This document shows positions 55,664 through 64,000 of a stretch of 64,000 bases of DNA, piece after piece. Every line of letters begins with the position of its first letter. Within the stretch, counting starts at the first letter, position 1. The position numbers and the translations under genes were made by a program. The stretch lies in the NCBI RefSeq assembly GCF_001418685.1, contig NZ_LIVM01000003.1, forward strand, positions 124,001 to 188,000. The letters are read 5' to 3'. The notes under the pieces were generated by a model. It made no database searches. It was not told the origin of the DNA and saw only the letters and a program-made list of their open reading frames with translations. The DNA comes from Apibacter mensalis. GTDB taxonomy: Bacteria > Bacteroidota > Bacteroidia > Flavobacteriales > Weeksellaceae.

Positions 55664-57910
55664 ATGAAGAAGTTTACTTTCTTACTTTTATTAATTATTA
55701 CCGGTCTTTGCCACTGCCAAAGTTCAAGATGGAAAGATTATTTTTCTTATTTTAATGTTAAAGCAATTCAACAAGTCGATAATCTTATTTTCTGTGCTTC
55801 TGAAAACGGGTTATTCTCTTATAATAAATCAACCGGAGAATTAAAAAAAATCTCAAAAGCTAACGGTCTTCATGAAGTTAATATTTCTGCTTTTGCTTAT
55901 AATTCCAGTAATAAAACTTTACTAGTTGGGTATAACAGCGGTAAATTAGATATTTTAAAACAAGATAAGATCCATTTAGTTGTGGATATCCCTTTTGATA
56001 AAAATTATCAAGGTAATAAAAAAATTAATCATATATATACTGAAGGCAACTATGCGGTACTTTCAATGGATTTTGGAATAACTTTATTCGATTTAAAAAA
56101 ACTTGAATTTAAAGAAACTTGCTATTTTAAACAAAGTCTCAATTACTATAAAGTCAATAAAAGCGCAATATTGAATAATAAAATATTCGCTGCCTCAACT
56201 AGTGGAATTTATTCTCACGATATAGATAATATGCTTCCTAATTTTTCTGCCTGGACTCACACTAACAATGGAATTAATTTTAATCAAATAGCTAAAAATA
56301 ATTCATCCTTATTTATTAGCTCTAACAATACTATTTATAAAAGTGATGATGGAGGTATTACCTGGCAAAATAAAGGTAATTATATTGATTTAAAGGATAT
56401 CGTTTCAATTGATGGTTTCCTTTTATTGATTCAAAAAAATAAAATATTTTTATTAGATAATTTCTTAAAAGTTTTAAAATCAATGGAATTTTCTGATGAT
56501 CTAAATACCGGTTTTTATTCTGATGGTATTTTTTATGCAGGAACACAATTTAAAGGTCTTATTAGAAACAATACTTACGTGGTACCGGATGGCCCCTTTA
56601 ACAACCGTTCTTATTCATTAACCATCTGTGATAATCAATTGTGGGTAGCCCCGGGAGGAAGAAATATAGATAATTATTATCAAACGAATCCTAATACCTT
56701 TGGTTTTTATCATTTTAATGGACAAAGATGGGATCATGTATCAGCCGAGAGCATTAATGATGAACGATATATTATGAAAGTTATTCCTAATTGTAATAAT
56801 ACTCGTGAAGCCTTCATTCTTTCCTATGAAAATGGTTTGTTAAAGATGGTTAACAATCAATTGAAATTTATTTATAATCGTACTAATTCGCCAATAATTG
56901 AATATGAGCGATTGGTTGGCGGTGATTTTGATGCTGATGGGAATTTAATTTTGATTCAAACCTTTGCAGCTGAATCTGCCAATGGGGTAAACAATGCCAT
57001 TATTATAAAAACTCCAAGTGATCAATTTAAATTTTTAAGCCTTTTACCAAAAAGAGTTAATCTTACCGGAGGAGCTATGAATCCTTATATTGATTCCCAA
57101 GGATATATATGGGTACCCTCTCCAAGAAATAATGGACTAATAGTATATAAATATAATCGGACTCCGCTTAATACATCTGATGACAAAATTTATTTAATTG
57201 ATTCTAATAAGGATTCAGGAAATTTACCCTCTAATAATATTTTATGTGTAAATTTAGATAAATCCGGAACTGCGTGGATTGGAACTGATAGTGGTCTTCG
57301 TATATTACGTAACCCATATCAATCATTAGAAACAGGTAATTATAATACCGAAAGGATTGTTATTACTCAAAATGGTTTAGGTGAAGAAGTTTTACGAGAG
57401 ACTAAGATTACAGTAATTAAAACCGATGCTGCTAACAGGAAATGGATAGGTACACATAGCTCAGGGGTTTTTTATTTATCTGAAGACGGAACCACTCTTT
57501 TAAATAGATTTACTGAAGAAAATTCCCCACTACCCTCCAACCTCATCACCGATATACAAATTGATAAAACCGGAGAAGTATATTTTGTTACTCCATCCGG
57601 TATTGTTTCTTATAGAAGCGACATTGTTGATTCCGACGATGAATTTGGAGATATTGTTGCGTATCCTAATCCGGTCAGGCCCGGTTATACAGGAAATATA
57701 ACTATACGCGGTTTAGCCCACGATTCTTTTGTCAAAATTACAGATGTTGCAGGTAACCTCGTTTATGAGACTAAAGCTCCCGGAGGAGTTGCAACTTGGA
57801 ACGGTACTAATTTTAACGCTAAGCCGGTCTCTTCCGGAGTATATTTAGTGTTAGTAAGCAATTCGGAAGGGAAAAAACATGCTACAACTAAAATTGCAAT
57901 CATTCGATAA
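55664..57910 (+). CDS. porZ: Type IX secretion surface protein PorZ
   Basis: 748 residues. A signal peptide (about 1-19) is followed by two beta-propeller-like regions with repeats such as LIFCASENGLFSYNK, GITWQNKG, GTAWIGTDSGLRIL and RKWIGTHSSGVFYLS. The C-terminal domain reads VAYPNPVRPGYTGNITIRG and VSSGVYLVLVSN, like a T9SS sorting domain. This is PorZ architecture, which helps the attachment complex deliver anionic lipopolysaccharide and process cargo. recO follows after 14 nt, an arrangement seen in related genomes. The call is based on architecture and context. Confidence 0.84.
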   Translation: MKKFTFLLLLIITGLCHCQSSRWKDYFSYFNVKAIQQVDNLIFCASENGLFSYNKSTGELKKISKANGLHEVNISAFAYNSSNKTLLVGYNSGKLDILKQDKIHLVVDIPFDKNYQGNKKINHIYTEGNYAVLSMDFGITLFDLKKLEFKETCYFKQSLNYYKVNKSAILNNKIFAASTSGIYSHDIDNMLPNFSAWTHTNNGINFNQIAKNNSSLFISSNNTIYKSDDGGITWQNKGNYIDLKDIVSIDGFLLLIQKNKIFLLDNFLKVLKSMEFSDDLNTGFYSDGIFYAGTQFKGLIRNNTYVVPDGPFNNRSYSLTICDNQLWVAPGGRNIDNYYQTNPNTFGFYHFNGQRWDHVSAESINDERYIMKVIPNCNNTREAFILSYENGLLKMVNNQLKFIYNRTNSPIIEYERLVGGDFDADGNLILIQTFAAESANGVNNAIIIKTPSDQFKFLSLLPKRVNLTGGAMNPYIDSQGYIWVPSPRNNGLIVYKYNRTPLNTSDDKIYLIDSNKDSGNLPSNNILCVNLDKSGTAWIGTDSGLRILRNPYQSLETGNYNTERIVITQNGLGEEVLRETKITVIKTDAANRKWIGTHSSGVFYLSEDGTTLLNRFTEENSPLPSNLITDIQIDKTGEVYFVTPSGIVSYRSDIVDSDDEFGDIVAYPNPVRPGYTGNITIRGLAHDSFVKITDVAGNLVYETKAPGGVATWNGTNFNAKPVSSGVYLVLVSNSEGKKHATTKIAIIR

Positions 57911-57924
57911 GATAAGTTTAATAA

Positions 57925-58635
57925 ATGATTCAAACCACTAAAGCTATTGTTTTGTCTTTTTTAAAATATGGAGATTCTTCTCTTATTGTTAAATGCTATA
58001 CTGAAAAATTTGGTTACAAAGATTTTATTTTAAAAAATTCTTTTTCGAAGAAAAATAGAAAAAGTCATTTTATTTTTTTATTTAATGAAATCGAAATTAC
58101 GTTTTATTCCAATAATAACAATTCTTTAAAATTAATTAAAGAAATTCATCAAGCCCACATTTTTAATACTATTCATACGAACATTATTAAATCATCAATT
58201 ATAACTTTTATTGGAGAAATAGTGAACCAAACTCTTAAAAAAGAGGATGCACAAGACTTGTCTTTATATAATTTTATAAAAAACAGTTTAATTGATTTAG
58301 ATGTTAAAGACAGTTATTTTTCTGATTTTCATCTTTATTTTTTACTGCATTTTTCTAAATATATTGGTTTTTATCCTCTGGAAAATAATTCAGATTTCCC
58401 TTTTTTCAATATTAAAGAGGGTATATTTTCTCTAAAGGCTGATACTGTTTCGAGGGAAGAAAATGCACATCTATGGAAACTGTTACTTACTTATGATTTC
58501 AAATCTTTAAAAAATTGCTTTAATTCATCACAGCGTAAGCAAATGCTTTCTGAAATTTTAACTTATTTTGATATGCATTGGTCTAATTTTAATAAGCCTA
58601 TTTCATTAAATATTTTAAAACTTATTTTCGATTAA
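57925..58635 (+). CDS. recO: DNA repair protein RecO
   Basis: 236 residues. The N-terminal OB-fold has TTKAIVLSFLKYGDSSLIVKCYTEKFGYKDFIL, the RecO opening; the C-terminal helical domain follows. Loads RecA onto SSB-coated DNA together with RecR. Begins 14 nt after porZ. The sequence is divergent and lysine/asparagine-rich, as expected in an A+T-rich genome. Confidence 0.9.
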   Translation: MIQTTKAIVLSFLKYGDSSLIVKCYTEKFGYKDFILKNSFSKKNRKSHFIFLFNEIEITFYSNNNNSLKLIKEIHQAHIFNTIHTNIIKSSIITFIGEIVNQTLKKEDAQDLSLYNFIKNSLIDLDVKDSYFSDFHLYFLLHFSKYIGFYPLENNSDFPFFNIKEGIFSLKADTVSREENAHLWKLLLTYDFKSLKNCFNSSQRKQMLSEILTYFDMHWSNFNKPISLNILKLIFD

Positions 58636-58652
58636 TAATTTTAGCTAAATAA

Positions 58653-59837
58653 TTAAGAAATAACCCCACTTCCTATTAATTCGTCGTCAACATACCAAGC
58701 GGCAAACTGCCCTCGGGTTATTGCTGATTGCAAATTTTCGAATTCGATATATAGTCTCTTTTCAAATTGATATAAAACTGCATTTTGTAATGATTGTCTA
58801 TATCTTATCCTTACTCTTACTCTTAAAGTATCTCCGATCTTCATTTTTAAGTCCTCTCTAACCCAATGTACTTCATTTTGATCAATAAATAATGCTTTTC
58901 TAAATAAACCGGGATGATTTTTACCTTCACCTACATAAATCGTATTATTTCTTACATCCGTATCAATTACAAAACACGGCTCAACATGTCCTCCTATACC
59001 CAATCCTTTTCTTTGCCCGATTGTGTAATAATGAGCCCCTGAATGTTCTCCAATGATTTTTCCATCTGCTTCATTATAATTTAATGGAGTAGACAAATAA
59101 ATCAATTCTTCTTCTTTGGATTCAAACGATTGTTCTTCTGTTTTATATATAGAATTGTCTGAAAAAATTTCAATTAATTTGCCTTTTTTAGGTTTTAATT
59201 TTTGTTGTAAAAAATCAGGTAATCTAATTTTACCGATGAAGCATAATCCTTGAGAATCCTTTTTATATGCAGTGATTAAACCAATTTCCTGTGCAATTTG
59301 CCTTACTTCGGGCTTAGTTAAATTTCCTATAGGAAATAATGTTTTGGACAGTTGATATTGGTTAAGCTGACATAAAAAATAAGATTGGTCTTTATTGGTA
59401 TCTAAACCCGATAAAAGCCGATAAATTGTTTTATTTTCGCCATCAAATGAATTAATTCTAGCATAATGGCCGGTTGCTACTTTATCTGCTCCTAAAGATA
59501 AAGCCGTTTTAAGAAATATATCAAATTTGATTTCTCTGTTGCATAAAATATCCGGATTCGGGGTTCGTCCTGATTCGTATTCATGAAACATATAATCAAC
59601 AATTCTTTCTTTATAAATTTCAGAAAGGTCTACTACTTGGTAGGGTATATTCAGTTTTCGAGCTATCAGCATTGCATCATTACTATCTTCAACCCAAGGA
59701 CATTCATCTTCAAGTGTAAATTCAGAATCATTCCAATTCTTCATAAAAAGACCTATAACTTCATGACCTTGTTGTTGCAATAAATATGCTGCAACGCTTG
59801 AATCTACCCCCCCGGATAAGCCTACTACTACTTTCAT
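58653..59837 (-). CDS. mnmA: tRNA-specific 2-thiouridylase MnmA
   Basis: Forms 2-thiouridine at U34 of Lys, Glu and Gln tRNAs. 394 residues. The PP-loop GLSGGVDSS (residues 6-14) binds ATP. Catalytic cysteines are Cys99 in [12 protein letters not shown] and the one near 204 in GLCFIGK. The central domain has [13 protein letters not shown] and DQSYFLCQL; the C-terminal domain is complete. Convergent with recO; separated from yajC by the terminator at 59851-59882. Confidence 0.97.
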   Translation of the reverse strand: MKVVVGLSGGVDSSVAAYLLQQQGHEVIGLFMKNWNDSEFTLEDECPWVEDSNDAMLIARKLNIPYQVVDLSEIYKERIVDYMFHEYESGRTPNPDILCNREIKFDIFLKTALSLGADKVATGHYARINSFDGENKTIYRLLSGLDTNKDQSYFLCQLNQYQLSKTLFPIGNLTKPEVRQIAQEIGLITAYKKDSQGLCFIGKIRLPDFLQQKLKPKKGKLIEIFSDNSIYKTEEQSFESKEEELIYLSTPLNYNEADGKIIGEHSGAHYYTIGQRKGLGIGGHVEPCFVIDTDVRNNTIYVGEGKNHPGLFRKALFIDQNEVHWVREDLKMKIGDTLRVRVRIRYRQSLQNAVLYQFEKRLYIEFENLQSAITRGQFAAWYVDDELIGSGVIS

Positions 59838-59850
59838 TCTATATAATTAA

Positions 59851-59882
59851 AAGGCATACTCTATTATTATAGAATATGCCTT
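59851..59882 (-). terminator. Terminator after yajC
   Basis: AAGGCATA (59851-59858) pairs with TATGCCTT (59875-59882), with TCTAT/ATAGA inside. It lies 19 nt past the yajC stop and 14 nt before the mnmA start on the minus strand. Confidence 0.8.
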
Positions 59883-59901
59883 AAGTTTTATTTATATTCT
59901 T

Positions 59902-60228
59902 TTATTTTTTTGCTGGTGAATTTTCCGAATATCTGGCTATGGATAATTCTCTGGAAATTGCTGATTTTTCAATTTTTATTTTACCGGCCATAGTTTCTAT
60001 AATTAACCCATCATCCATAATTTCTGCAACTTTTCCATGAATACCGGAAGTGGTAACTATTCTTGTTCCTTTTGCTATATTATCTTGAAAATTCTTTTCT
60101 TGTTTTTGTCTTTTTGTTTGCGGCCTAATAAAAAAGAAATAAAACACCACAAATAGGAGTACTAAGGGAAGGAATGCTCCTGCTTGTTCCATGAAACTTC
60201 CTTTTGCTTGTAAAATTATTGTTAACAT
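59902..60228 (-). CDS. yajC: Preprotein translocase accessory subunit YajC
   Basis: 108 residues. One membrane segment (about 17-36) leads to the family motif FFIRPQTKRQKQEKNFQ, then GTRIVTTSGIHGKVAEI. YajC associates with SecDF at the inner membrane. Downstream of the DUF1573 lipoprotein gene by 18 nt; nusB-DUF1573-yajC is a familiar Flavobacteriia order. Confidence 0.96.
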   Translation of the reverse strand: MLTIILQAKGSFMEQAGAFLPLVLLFVVFYFFFIRPQTKRQKQEKNFQDNIAKGTRIVTTSGIHGKVAEIMDDGLIIETMAGKIKIEKSAISRELSIARYSENSPAKK

Positions 60229-60246
60229 TTTTATTTAAATTTATTT

Positions 60247-60699
60247 TTAATTAACTTTTGCTTGAAATTTAATTAATTTAGTTTCAAAGTTGCCTGAAAT
60301 CGCTATAATTTTAACTACCTCTCCCTCAAAATTAGATGAATCGAAAGTAACCGTAACTTCACCTTTCTTGCCCGGATATACCGGTTCTTTAGTATATTTA
60401 GGAGTCGTACATCCACAGGAAGGCCGTACTTCTGAAATTAATAAGGGACGTTTTCCAATATTGGTAAATTTAAAAATATGGGTAACTTTTTCTCCCTTTT
60501 TTATATCTTTAAAATCATACGTATCTTCACTAAATTTTATAACAGATTCTTCTGTTATTTTAGGTACTTCATGACTACTATTATTTTGGGTATTATCCTG
60601 AAGTGTACTTTCTATCTGCTTTTGAGAAGATTTTTTTTTATTGCAACTGAATGTGATTAACAGACCAACTATTAAAAATACTACTGCTGATTTTTTCAT
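60247..60699 (-). CDS. DUF1573 lipoprotein
   Basis: 150 residues with a lipoprotein signal (Cys19 in ITFSCNKKK). The DUF1573 domain has YDFKDIKKGEKVTHIFKFTNIGKRPLLI and SEVRPSCGCTTPKYTKEP, an Ig-like fold with the CGCT motif. Function unknown; abundant in Bacteroidota envelopes. Between nusB (12 nt) and yajC (18 nt), so it is probably in one transcript with them. Confidence 0.92.
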   Translation of the reverse strand: MKKSAVVFLIVGLLITFSCNKKKSSQKQIESTLQDNTQNNSSHEVPKITEESVIKFSEDTYDFKDIKKGEKVTHIFKFTNIGKRPLLISEVRPSCGCTTPKYTKEPVYPGKKGEVTVTFDSSNFEGEVVKIIAISGNFETKLIKFQAKVN

Positions 60700-60711
60700 A
60701 TGTTAGAATGT

Positions 60712-61617
60712 TTAAACTTTATTCATATCTCTTGCGTATCTATCTAAAATACCGTTAATAAATACATTACTTTTCGCACTTGAATAAACCTTTGCTAATT
60801 CAATGCATTCATTAATTACTACTTTAGCAGGAACTTGTGGAAAATAATTAAGTTCTGTAAATCCCATTGCTAATATGATTTTATCTATTTCTGCAATTCT
60901 ATCCAGTTCCCAATTATTTGATCTTTTTTCGATTAATTTTAAACTTTCCGGATAATGCTTTACCGTTGTCCTAAATAGATTTTTTGCAAATAAAATACCT
61001 TCATCCGATTTTAAAACTTGAATTAATGTATCAAATGGCGCACCTTCCTCCATAGATTTTATAGTCTTCAATGTCATATTATTTGCAATATGTATATCGT
61101 CAGCCCACGAAAGCTTCAATTCTTCAAACCATTCATACATGATATCATTATCTGCTATATGTTTTAAGAATAATTTAAGCAATATTTTTTTCTCAGATTC
61201 AAAATCTGTTTCTTTACTTTGCATATACTCTAAATAACTTCTGGTAGTTTGAAATTTTTTAAAGATAATAGCCGGATAATTATTATTTAAATGCCACGAT
61301 AATTCTAAATGTTTGTCTGAATACTCTTTTCTTGCTTTGTTTTTTTCTAACAACTCAAATATTCTATTATTAACAAACTTAAGATTAGGATTTTTTTCCT
61401 CTTCTGTTGCAAAACGTTTTTGCTTTTTCCTTTCAATAACTTCAAGAGCATAATCTCTTATAGCCAATAGAAGATTTAACTGATAAATGTATAAATCATA
61501 TATCTCATCTATAGACTGAAACATACTTTTTTCAACATATTCTAACTCATTCACACTTATATTATATGCATATAGAACCTGTAGAATTTTTTCTCTAATT
61601 TGCCTTCTTCCTAACAC
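60712..61617 (-). CDS. nusB: Transcription antitermination factor NusB (long Bacteroidota form)
   Basis: 301 residues, longer than the roughly 140 of E. coli because an N-terminal helical extension (about 1-165) precedes the NusB domain. The NusB part has ELDRIAEIDKIILAMGFTEL and PAKVVINECIELAKVYSSAKSN followed by FINGILD. Binds boxA RNA with S10 for rRNA antitermination. Start ATG 61617 with MLGRRQIREKILQVLYAYNIS, itself a NusB-like opening. First gene of nusB-DUF1573-yajC. Confidence 0.94.
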   Translation of the reverse strand: MLGRRQIREKILQVLYAYNISVNELEYVEKSMFQSIDEIYDLYIYQLNLLLAIRDYALEVIERKKQKRFATEEEKNPNLKFVNNRIFELLEKNKARKEYSDKHLELSWHLNNNYPAIIFKKFQTTRSYLEYMQSKETDFESEKKILLKLFLKHIADNDIMYEWFEELKLSWADDIHIANNMTLKTIKSMEEGAPFDTLIQVLKSDEGILFAKNLFRTTVKHYPESLKLIEKRSNNWELDRIAEIDKIILAMGFTELNYFPQVPAKVVINECIELAKVYSSAKSNVFINGILDRYARDMNKV

Positions 61618-61679
61618 ATCGATAAATTTTTAAGAACATTATTAATTACTATTTTTAGTGTTAATTACTATAGTGTATT

Positions 61680-62006
61680 TTATTTTACGTTAGTTTTTGG
61701 CAATGCCTGTTCTTGCTGAGTAGTTGAAGACTGATTTGAATTTTTGGTTGGAGTTGATGTATATATAGTTGGCTTTGCAATCAATACAGATGCAAAAATT
61801 GATAATAATACTATTACCCCTCCTAAAGTCCAAGTTGCCTTTTCCATAAAATCATTTGTTTTTTGAACACCAAACATTTGTGTGCCACTACCTCCGAAAG
61901 TTGAACTTAACCCTCCTCCTTTTGGATTCTGAGATAAAACAACTAATATTAGTAAAATGCACGCGATAATGATGAATATCATTAGTATTCCATATACTGC
62001 TGTCAT
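61680..62006 (-). CDS. secG: Preprotein translocase subunit SecG
   Basis: 108 residues, two membrane segments (about 3-23 and 57-77). The loop motif LSQNPKGGGLSSTFGGSG is diagnostic for SecG. The C-terminal tail is polar. Follows the TPR-like protein by 1 nt in the order lptE-hypothetical-secG on the minus strand. Confidence 0.96.
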   Translation of the reverse strand: MTAVYGILMIFIIIACILLILVVLSQNPKGGGLSSTFGGSGTQMFGVQKTNDFMEKATWTLGGVIVLLSIFASVLIAKPTIYTSTPTKNSNQSSTTQQEQALPKTNVK

Positions 62007-62007
62007 G

Positions 62008-63120
62008 TTATTTTGAATTTTTTATCTTTTTTATTCTTCTTATTTCTGAAGCAAAAAAACTACTTTTTTCTGGATATTTCAAACTTAATATCTTAAAAGC
62101 TGTTAATGCTGTATCATATTTTCCTTGCTCCACATATAATTGAGCTAAAGTAATAGTCATTAAATTCGCAATATCTTGAATTTCTTCTTTTTTAAACTCT
62201 ACATCTTTACTATATTGCGTGTCTTTTGCGACCGGTTTTATCTTTGGATTATTTTCAATAAAATTTGAAATGATGTTGTTTTGTCTTTCTTGTTGTGGAA
62301 TTGTTTTTTTAGCTTTTGAAGCATTTTTTTGTTTTGAAAGGGAGATCCATTGGTTGAAAGTTAATTTACCTAATCCTAAAGTAATATTCTCCTTTTCATT
62401 TTCAATATTTTGATCATTCAAACTAGCATCTTTGATTTTGCTTTCATCAAACTTTTCATTTAATTCTTCTATATCTGAATTTTCAATTTCACTACCAATT
62501 TGCGTTCCGAAATTCGAAGTAAATAAATGAGATATTCCTAACTTTTCTATGTTAGTATATAATATATCTTTATTTAAAAAATTGCTTTTCTTACTGAGTT
62601 CTTCTTCATTAGATGAAAGCAATTGAATTTTGGAAGTATCCTCTACTGGTTGAAAATCTAGTTTTTTACTACTATCACTTAATAATTCTTCAGATGTTTT
62701 TATTTTATTTAAAATTTTCTCATAATTTACATCTATCTCATTCAATTTTATCAAATTATTCTCTTCTTCCATAAATTCATTACTATCAATACTTTCAAGA
62801 ATTATATTTTCATCAGCTAATAAATTTTTATTTTCTTCTTCTCTTATTATATCCTCTGTCGTCGTTACTGATTTCATTAACTTCTTATTGTCATCTGTAG
62901 ATTTTTTTATAAGCTCTCGATAACTTGTATAAATTGATATCTTTTGAAGGTCTTTTTTATTTAATGAATCTGAAATATATCTATTTTTCCAATTTAAATA
63001 AACCAAATGAAAAGATTGAGCAAATGGATATTTAGTTATTAAATCTTCAATATAATTCTTATCGGAAAATTTAAGTTTTCCAGGATTTTCTATTAACTGT
63101 ATAATTCTGCTATTATCCAT
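62008..63120 (-). CDS. Conserved hypothetical protein between lptE and secG, TPR-like C-terminus
   Basis: 370 residues, no signal peptide or membrane segment. The N-terminal 65 residues (IENPGKLKFSDKNYIEDLI, YPFAQSFHLVYL) are ordered-looking. The middle (about 70-270) is acidic and low-complexity. The C-terminal part (LAQLYVEQGKYDTALTAFKI, LKYPEKSSFFASEI) is a TPR-like unit. Such a protein lies in this slot across Flavobacteriia. Gaps of 3 nt to lptE and 1 nt to secG imply co-expression. Cytoplasmic; an envelope-biogenesis link is inferred from context only. Confidence 0.82.
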   Translation of the reverse strand: MDNSRIIQLIENPGKLKFSDKNYIEDLITKYPFAQSFHLVYLNWKNRYISDSLNKKDLQKISIYTSYRELIKKSTDDNKKLMKSVTTTEDIIREEENKNLLADENIILESIDSNEFMEEENNLIKLNEIDVNYEKILNKIKTSEELLSDSSKKLDFQPVEDTSKIQLLSSNEEELSKKSNFLNKDILYTNIEKLGISHLFTSNFGTQIGSEIENSDIEELNEKFDESKIKDASLNDQNIENEKENITLGLGKLTFNQWISLSKQKNASKAKKTIPQQERQNNIISNFIENNPKIKPVAKDTQYSKDVEFKKEEIQDIANLMTITLAQLYVEQGKYDTALTAFKILSLKYPEKSSFFASEIRRIKKIKNSK

Positions 63121-63123
63121 AAA

Positions 63124-63633
63124 TTACCAATCGGCTACTATTGCTAAAAATATTTGATCTATAATTCTTTGATTAATTTTCTGCGCTAGGTCATCTTGAA
63201 CATTAATTAATAATTCTTTGCTCGAATAATCTTCATAATCGGAAAAGGTTTTTTCAAAGCTTTTATCTGGCTGCTTTTTATTTTCGTATCTAACTGAAAC
63301 ACTTATTGTCAATCTGTTTTGAGTTGCTTCATCTGAATTACTTTGTATATTTACCGGAGTAATAAAAAAATTCGTTATTTCACCTTCTAAAATTAAATCC
63401 GGATCTATATTTGTCTCTACAAGCCTAGTTCTTTGATTAAATCTACTTTGTAAGGCGGTAGTAAAGTCAACACTCAAATTTGGGCTTTGATATGCTGAGT
63501 AATTAGGAAATGACTTAATCTCTATAGTTTTTATATCGGGATTCAATGAAATCCCTGTGAATGAATAACATCCTGACAAAGATATAAAAAAAAATCCTAT
63601 TATAAGTAATATGATTTTATTCTTCAATATCAT
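63124..63633 (-). CDS. lptE: LptE family LPS-assembly lipoprotein
   Basis: 169 residues with a lipoprotein signal (Cys22 in SLSGCYSFTG). The motif CYSFTGISLNPDIKTIEIKSF is typical of the Bacteroidota LptE family. The outer-membrane protein pairs with LptD to insert LPS. Its 5' end overlaps the regulator gene by 17 nt, so translation is coupled. Confidence 0.9.
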   Translation of the reverse strand: MILKNKIILLIIGFFFISLSGCYSFTGISLNPDIKTIEIKSFPNYSAYQSPNLSVDFTTALQSRFNQRTRLVETNIDPDLILEGEITNFFITPVNIQSNSDEATQNRLTISVSVRYENKKQPDKSFEKTFSDYEDYSSKELLINVQDDLAQKINQRIIDQIFLAIVADW

Positions 63634-64000
63634 ATTGTTTAATTTTTCTATATAATGTTCTTTCCGATATCCCTAGCTCCTTTGCCGCTAATTTACGTTT
63701 CCCATTATACTTTTCTAATGCTTTTTTTATAAGTTCCTCTTCCTTTCTTTGTAAAGATAAAGATTCAGAATGATTAGACACATCTTCATATTCATAATCA
63801 TCCAAAATTTCATGGTAATCGTTAACAGTTGATTGAACAGTTGGTATAACAGGTTTTTCATCGTAGTATACAAGAGAATCTCCAGATTTAGGAATTTCAT
63901 AATCTTTATAAACTCTATGAAAAAGATCTTGATCATTGGGTTTTAGTCTCAAATCTCCTTTATTTTTAATGAGTTCTAAAGTCAACGCTTTCAAATCATT
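63617..64000 (-). CDS. Sigma54-type response regulator, C-terminal part
   Basis: Only the C-terminal roughly 127 residues are inside the window; the frame is open through position 64000. The end is a Fis-type helix-turn-helix (KALEKYNGKRKLAAKELGIS then ERTLYRKIKQYDI), as in NtrC-family activators. The ATPase domain would lie off the right edge. A regulator of this kind upstream of lptE-secG is usual in Bacteroidota. The 63994 start that can be read here is artificial. Confidence 0.88.
   Translation of the reverse strand, partial: NDLKALTLELIKNKGDLRLKPNDQDLFHRVYKDYEIPKSGDSLVYYDEKPVIPTVQSTVNDYHEILDDYEYEDVSNHSESLSLQRKEEELIKKALEKYNGKRKLAAKELGISERTLYRKIKQYDIEE

Noticed and set aside
1-64000. CRISPR arrays, tRNA or rRNA genes, insertion sequences, prophage
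   Set aside because: No regularly spaced repeats, no cloverleaf-like G+C-rich patches, no transposase or phage gene was found on reading both strands. Hairpins found are single and mostly terminators.

Overview
The window is A+T-rich DNA from a member of the Bacteroidota, almost certainly Flavobacteriia. The signs are a SusC/SusD pair, type IX secretion genes (porT, porZ, a PorV/PorQ-family protein), a Bacteroidota-type TssD (Hcp), menaquinone-type ubiE, the gene orders rimP-nusA-infB, rplM-rpsI-rpsB-tsf and secG-hypothetical-lptE-sigma54 regulator, and promoters of the Bacteroidota form TTTG-N19..23-TAnnTTTG. The low G+C and eroded pseudogenes would suit a host-associated Weeksellaceae bacterium such as an Apibacter relative, but that is inference. 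The window cuts two genes: rny at the left edge and a sigma54-type regulator at the right edge.

Layout. 1-4.5 kb (minus): rny, a structured RNA candidate (probably 6S RNA), zapA with a small coiled-coil partner, then porT, ubiE and a membrane-anchored unknown. 4.6-12.3 kb (plus): a FabH-like synthase, a metallophosphoesterase, yicC-gmk, a GH25 muramidase, queA-rlmN. 12.3-14 kb: a gene-poor stretch holding a decayed pnuC-like transporter. 14-20 kb (minus): gltD-gltB. 20.3 kb (plus): a lone tssD. 20.9-31 kb (minus): recA, bcp, a GHMP kinase, a thioesterase, a porin, susD, susC. 31-37 kb (minus): infB-nusA-rimP and a PorV/PorQ-family gene. 37-39.3 kb (plus): pssA, an exonuclease and a FAH-family enzyme with overlapping ends. 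39.3-47.3 kb (minus): a DUF421 protein, metE with a cobalamin riboswitch, an Old Yellow Enzyme pseudogene, a SIMPL protein, fba, tpx. 47.5-51.5 kb (plus): a Nudix hydrolase, an alkyltransferase-like protein, mntH, a Pr6Pr-like membrane protein with a probable frameshift. 51.6-54.3 kb (minus): tsf, rpsB, rpsI, rplM. 54.6-58.6 kb (plus): an acyltransferase, porZ, recO. 58.6-64 kb (minus): mnmA, yajC, a DUF1573 lipoprotein, nusB, secG, a TPR-like protein, lptE, the sigma54 regulator.

Most of this is core housekeeping: translation and transcription factors, ammonia assimilation, DNA repair, envelope biogenesis and secretion. The best regulatory element is the cobalamin riboswitch ahead of metE. 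Its P1 stem is visible, as are an alternative hairpin that overlaps P1 and an 11-nt complementary pair that could link the aptamer to a terminator-like hairpin just before metE. I see no CRISPR array, tRNA, rRNA, insertion sequence or prophage, and no convincing undescribed multi-gene system. The parts most worth a second look are the riboswitch expression platform, the lone TssD, the two eroding pseudogenes, the T8-tract frameshift, and the perfect 18-bp hairpin at about 50.45 kb in a stretch of coding remnants.
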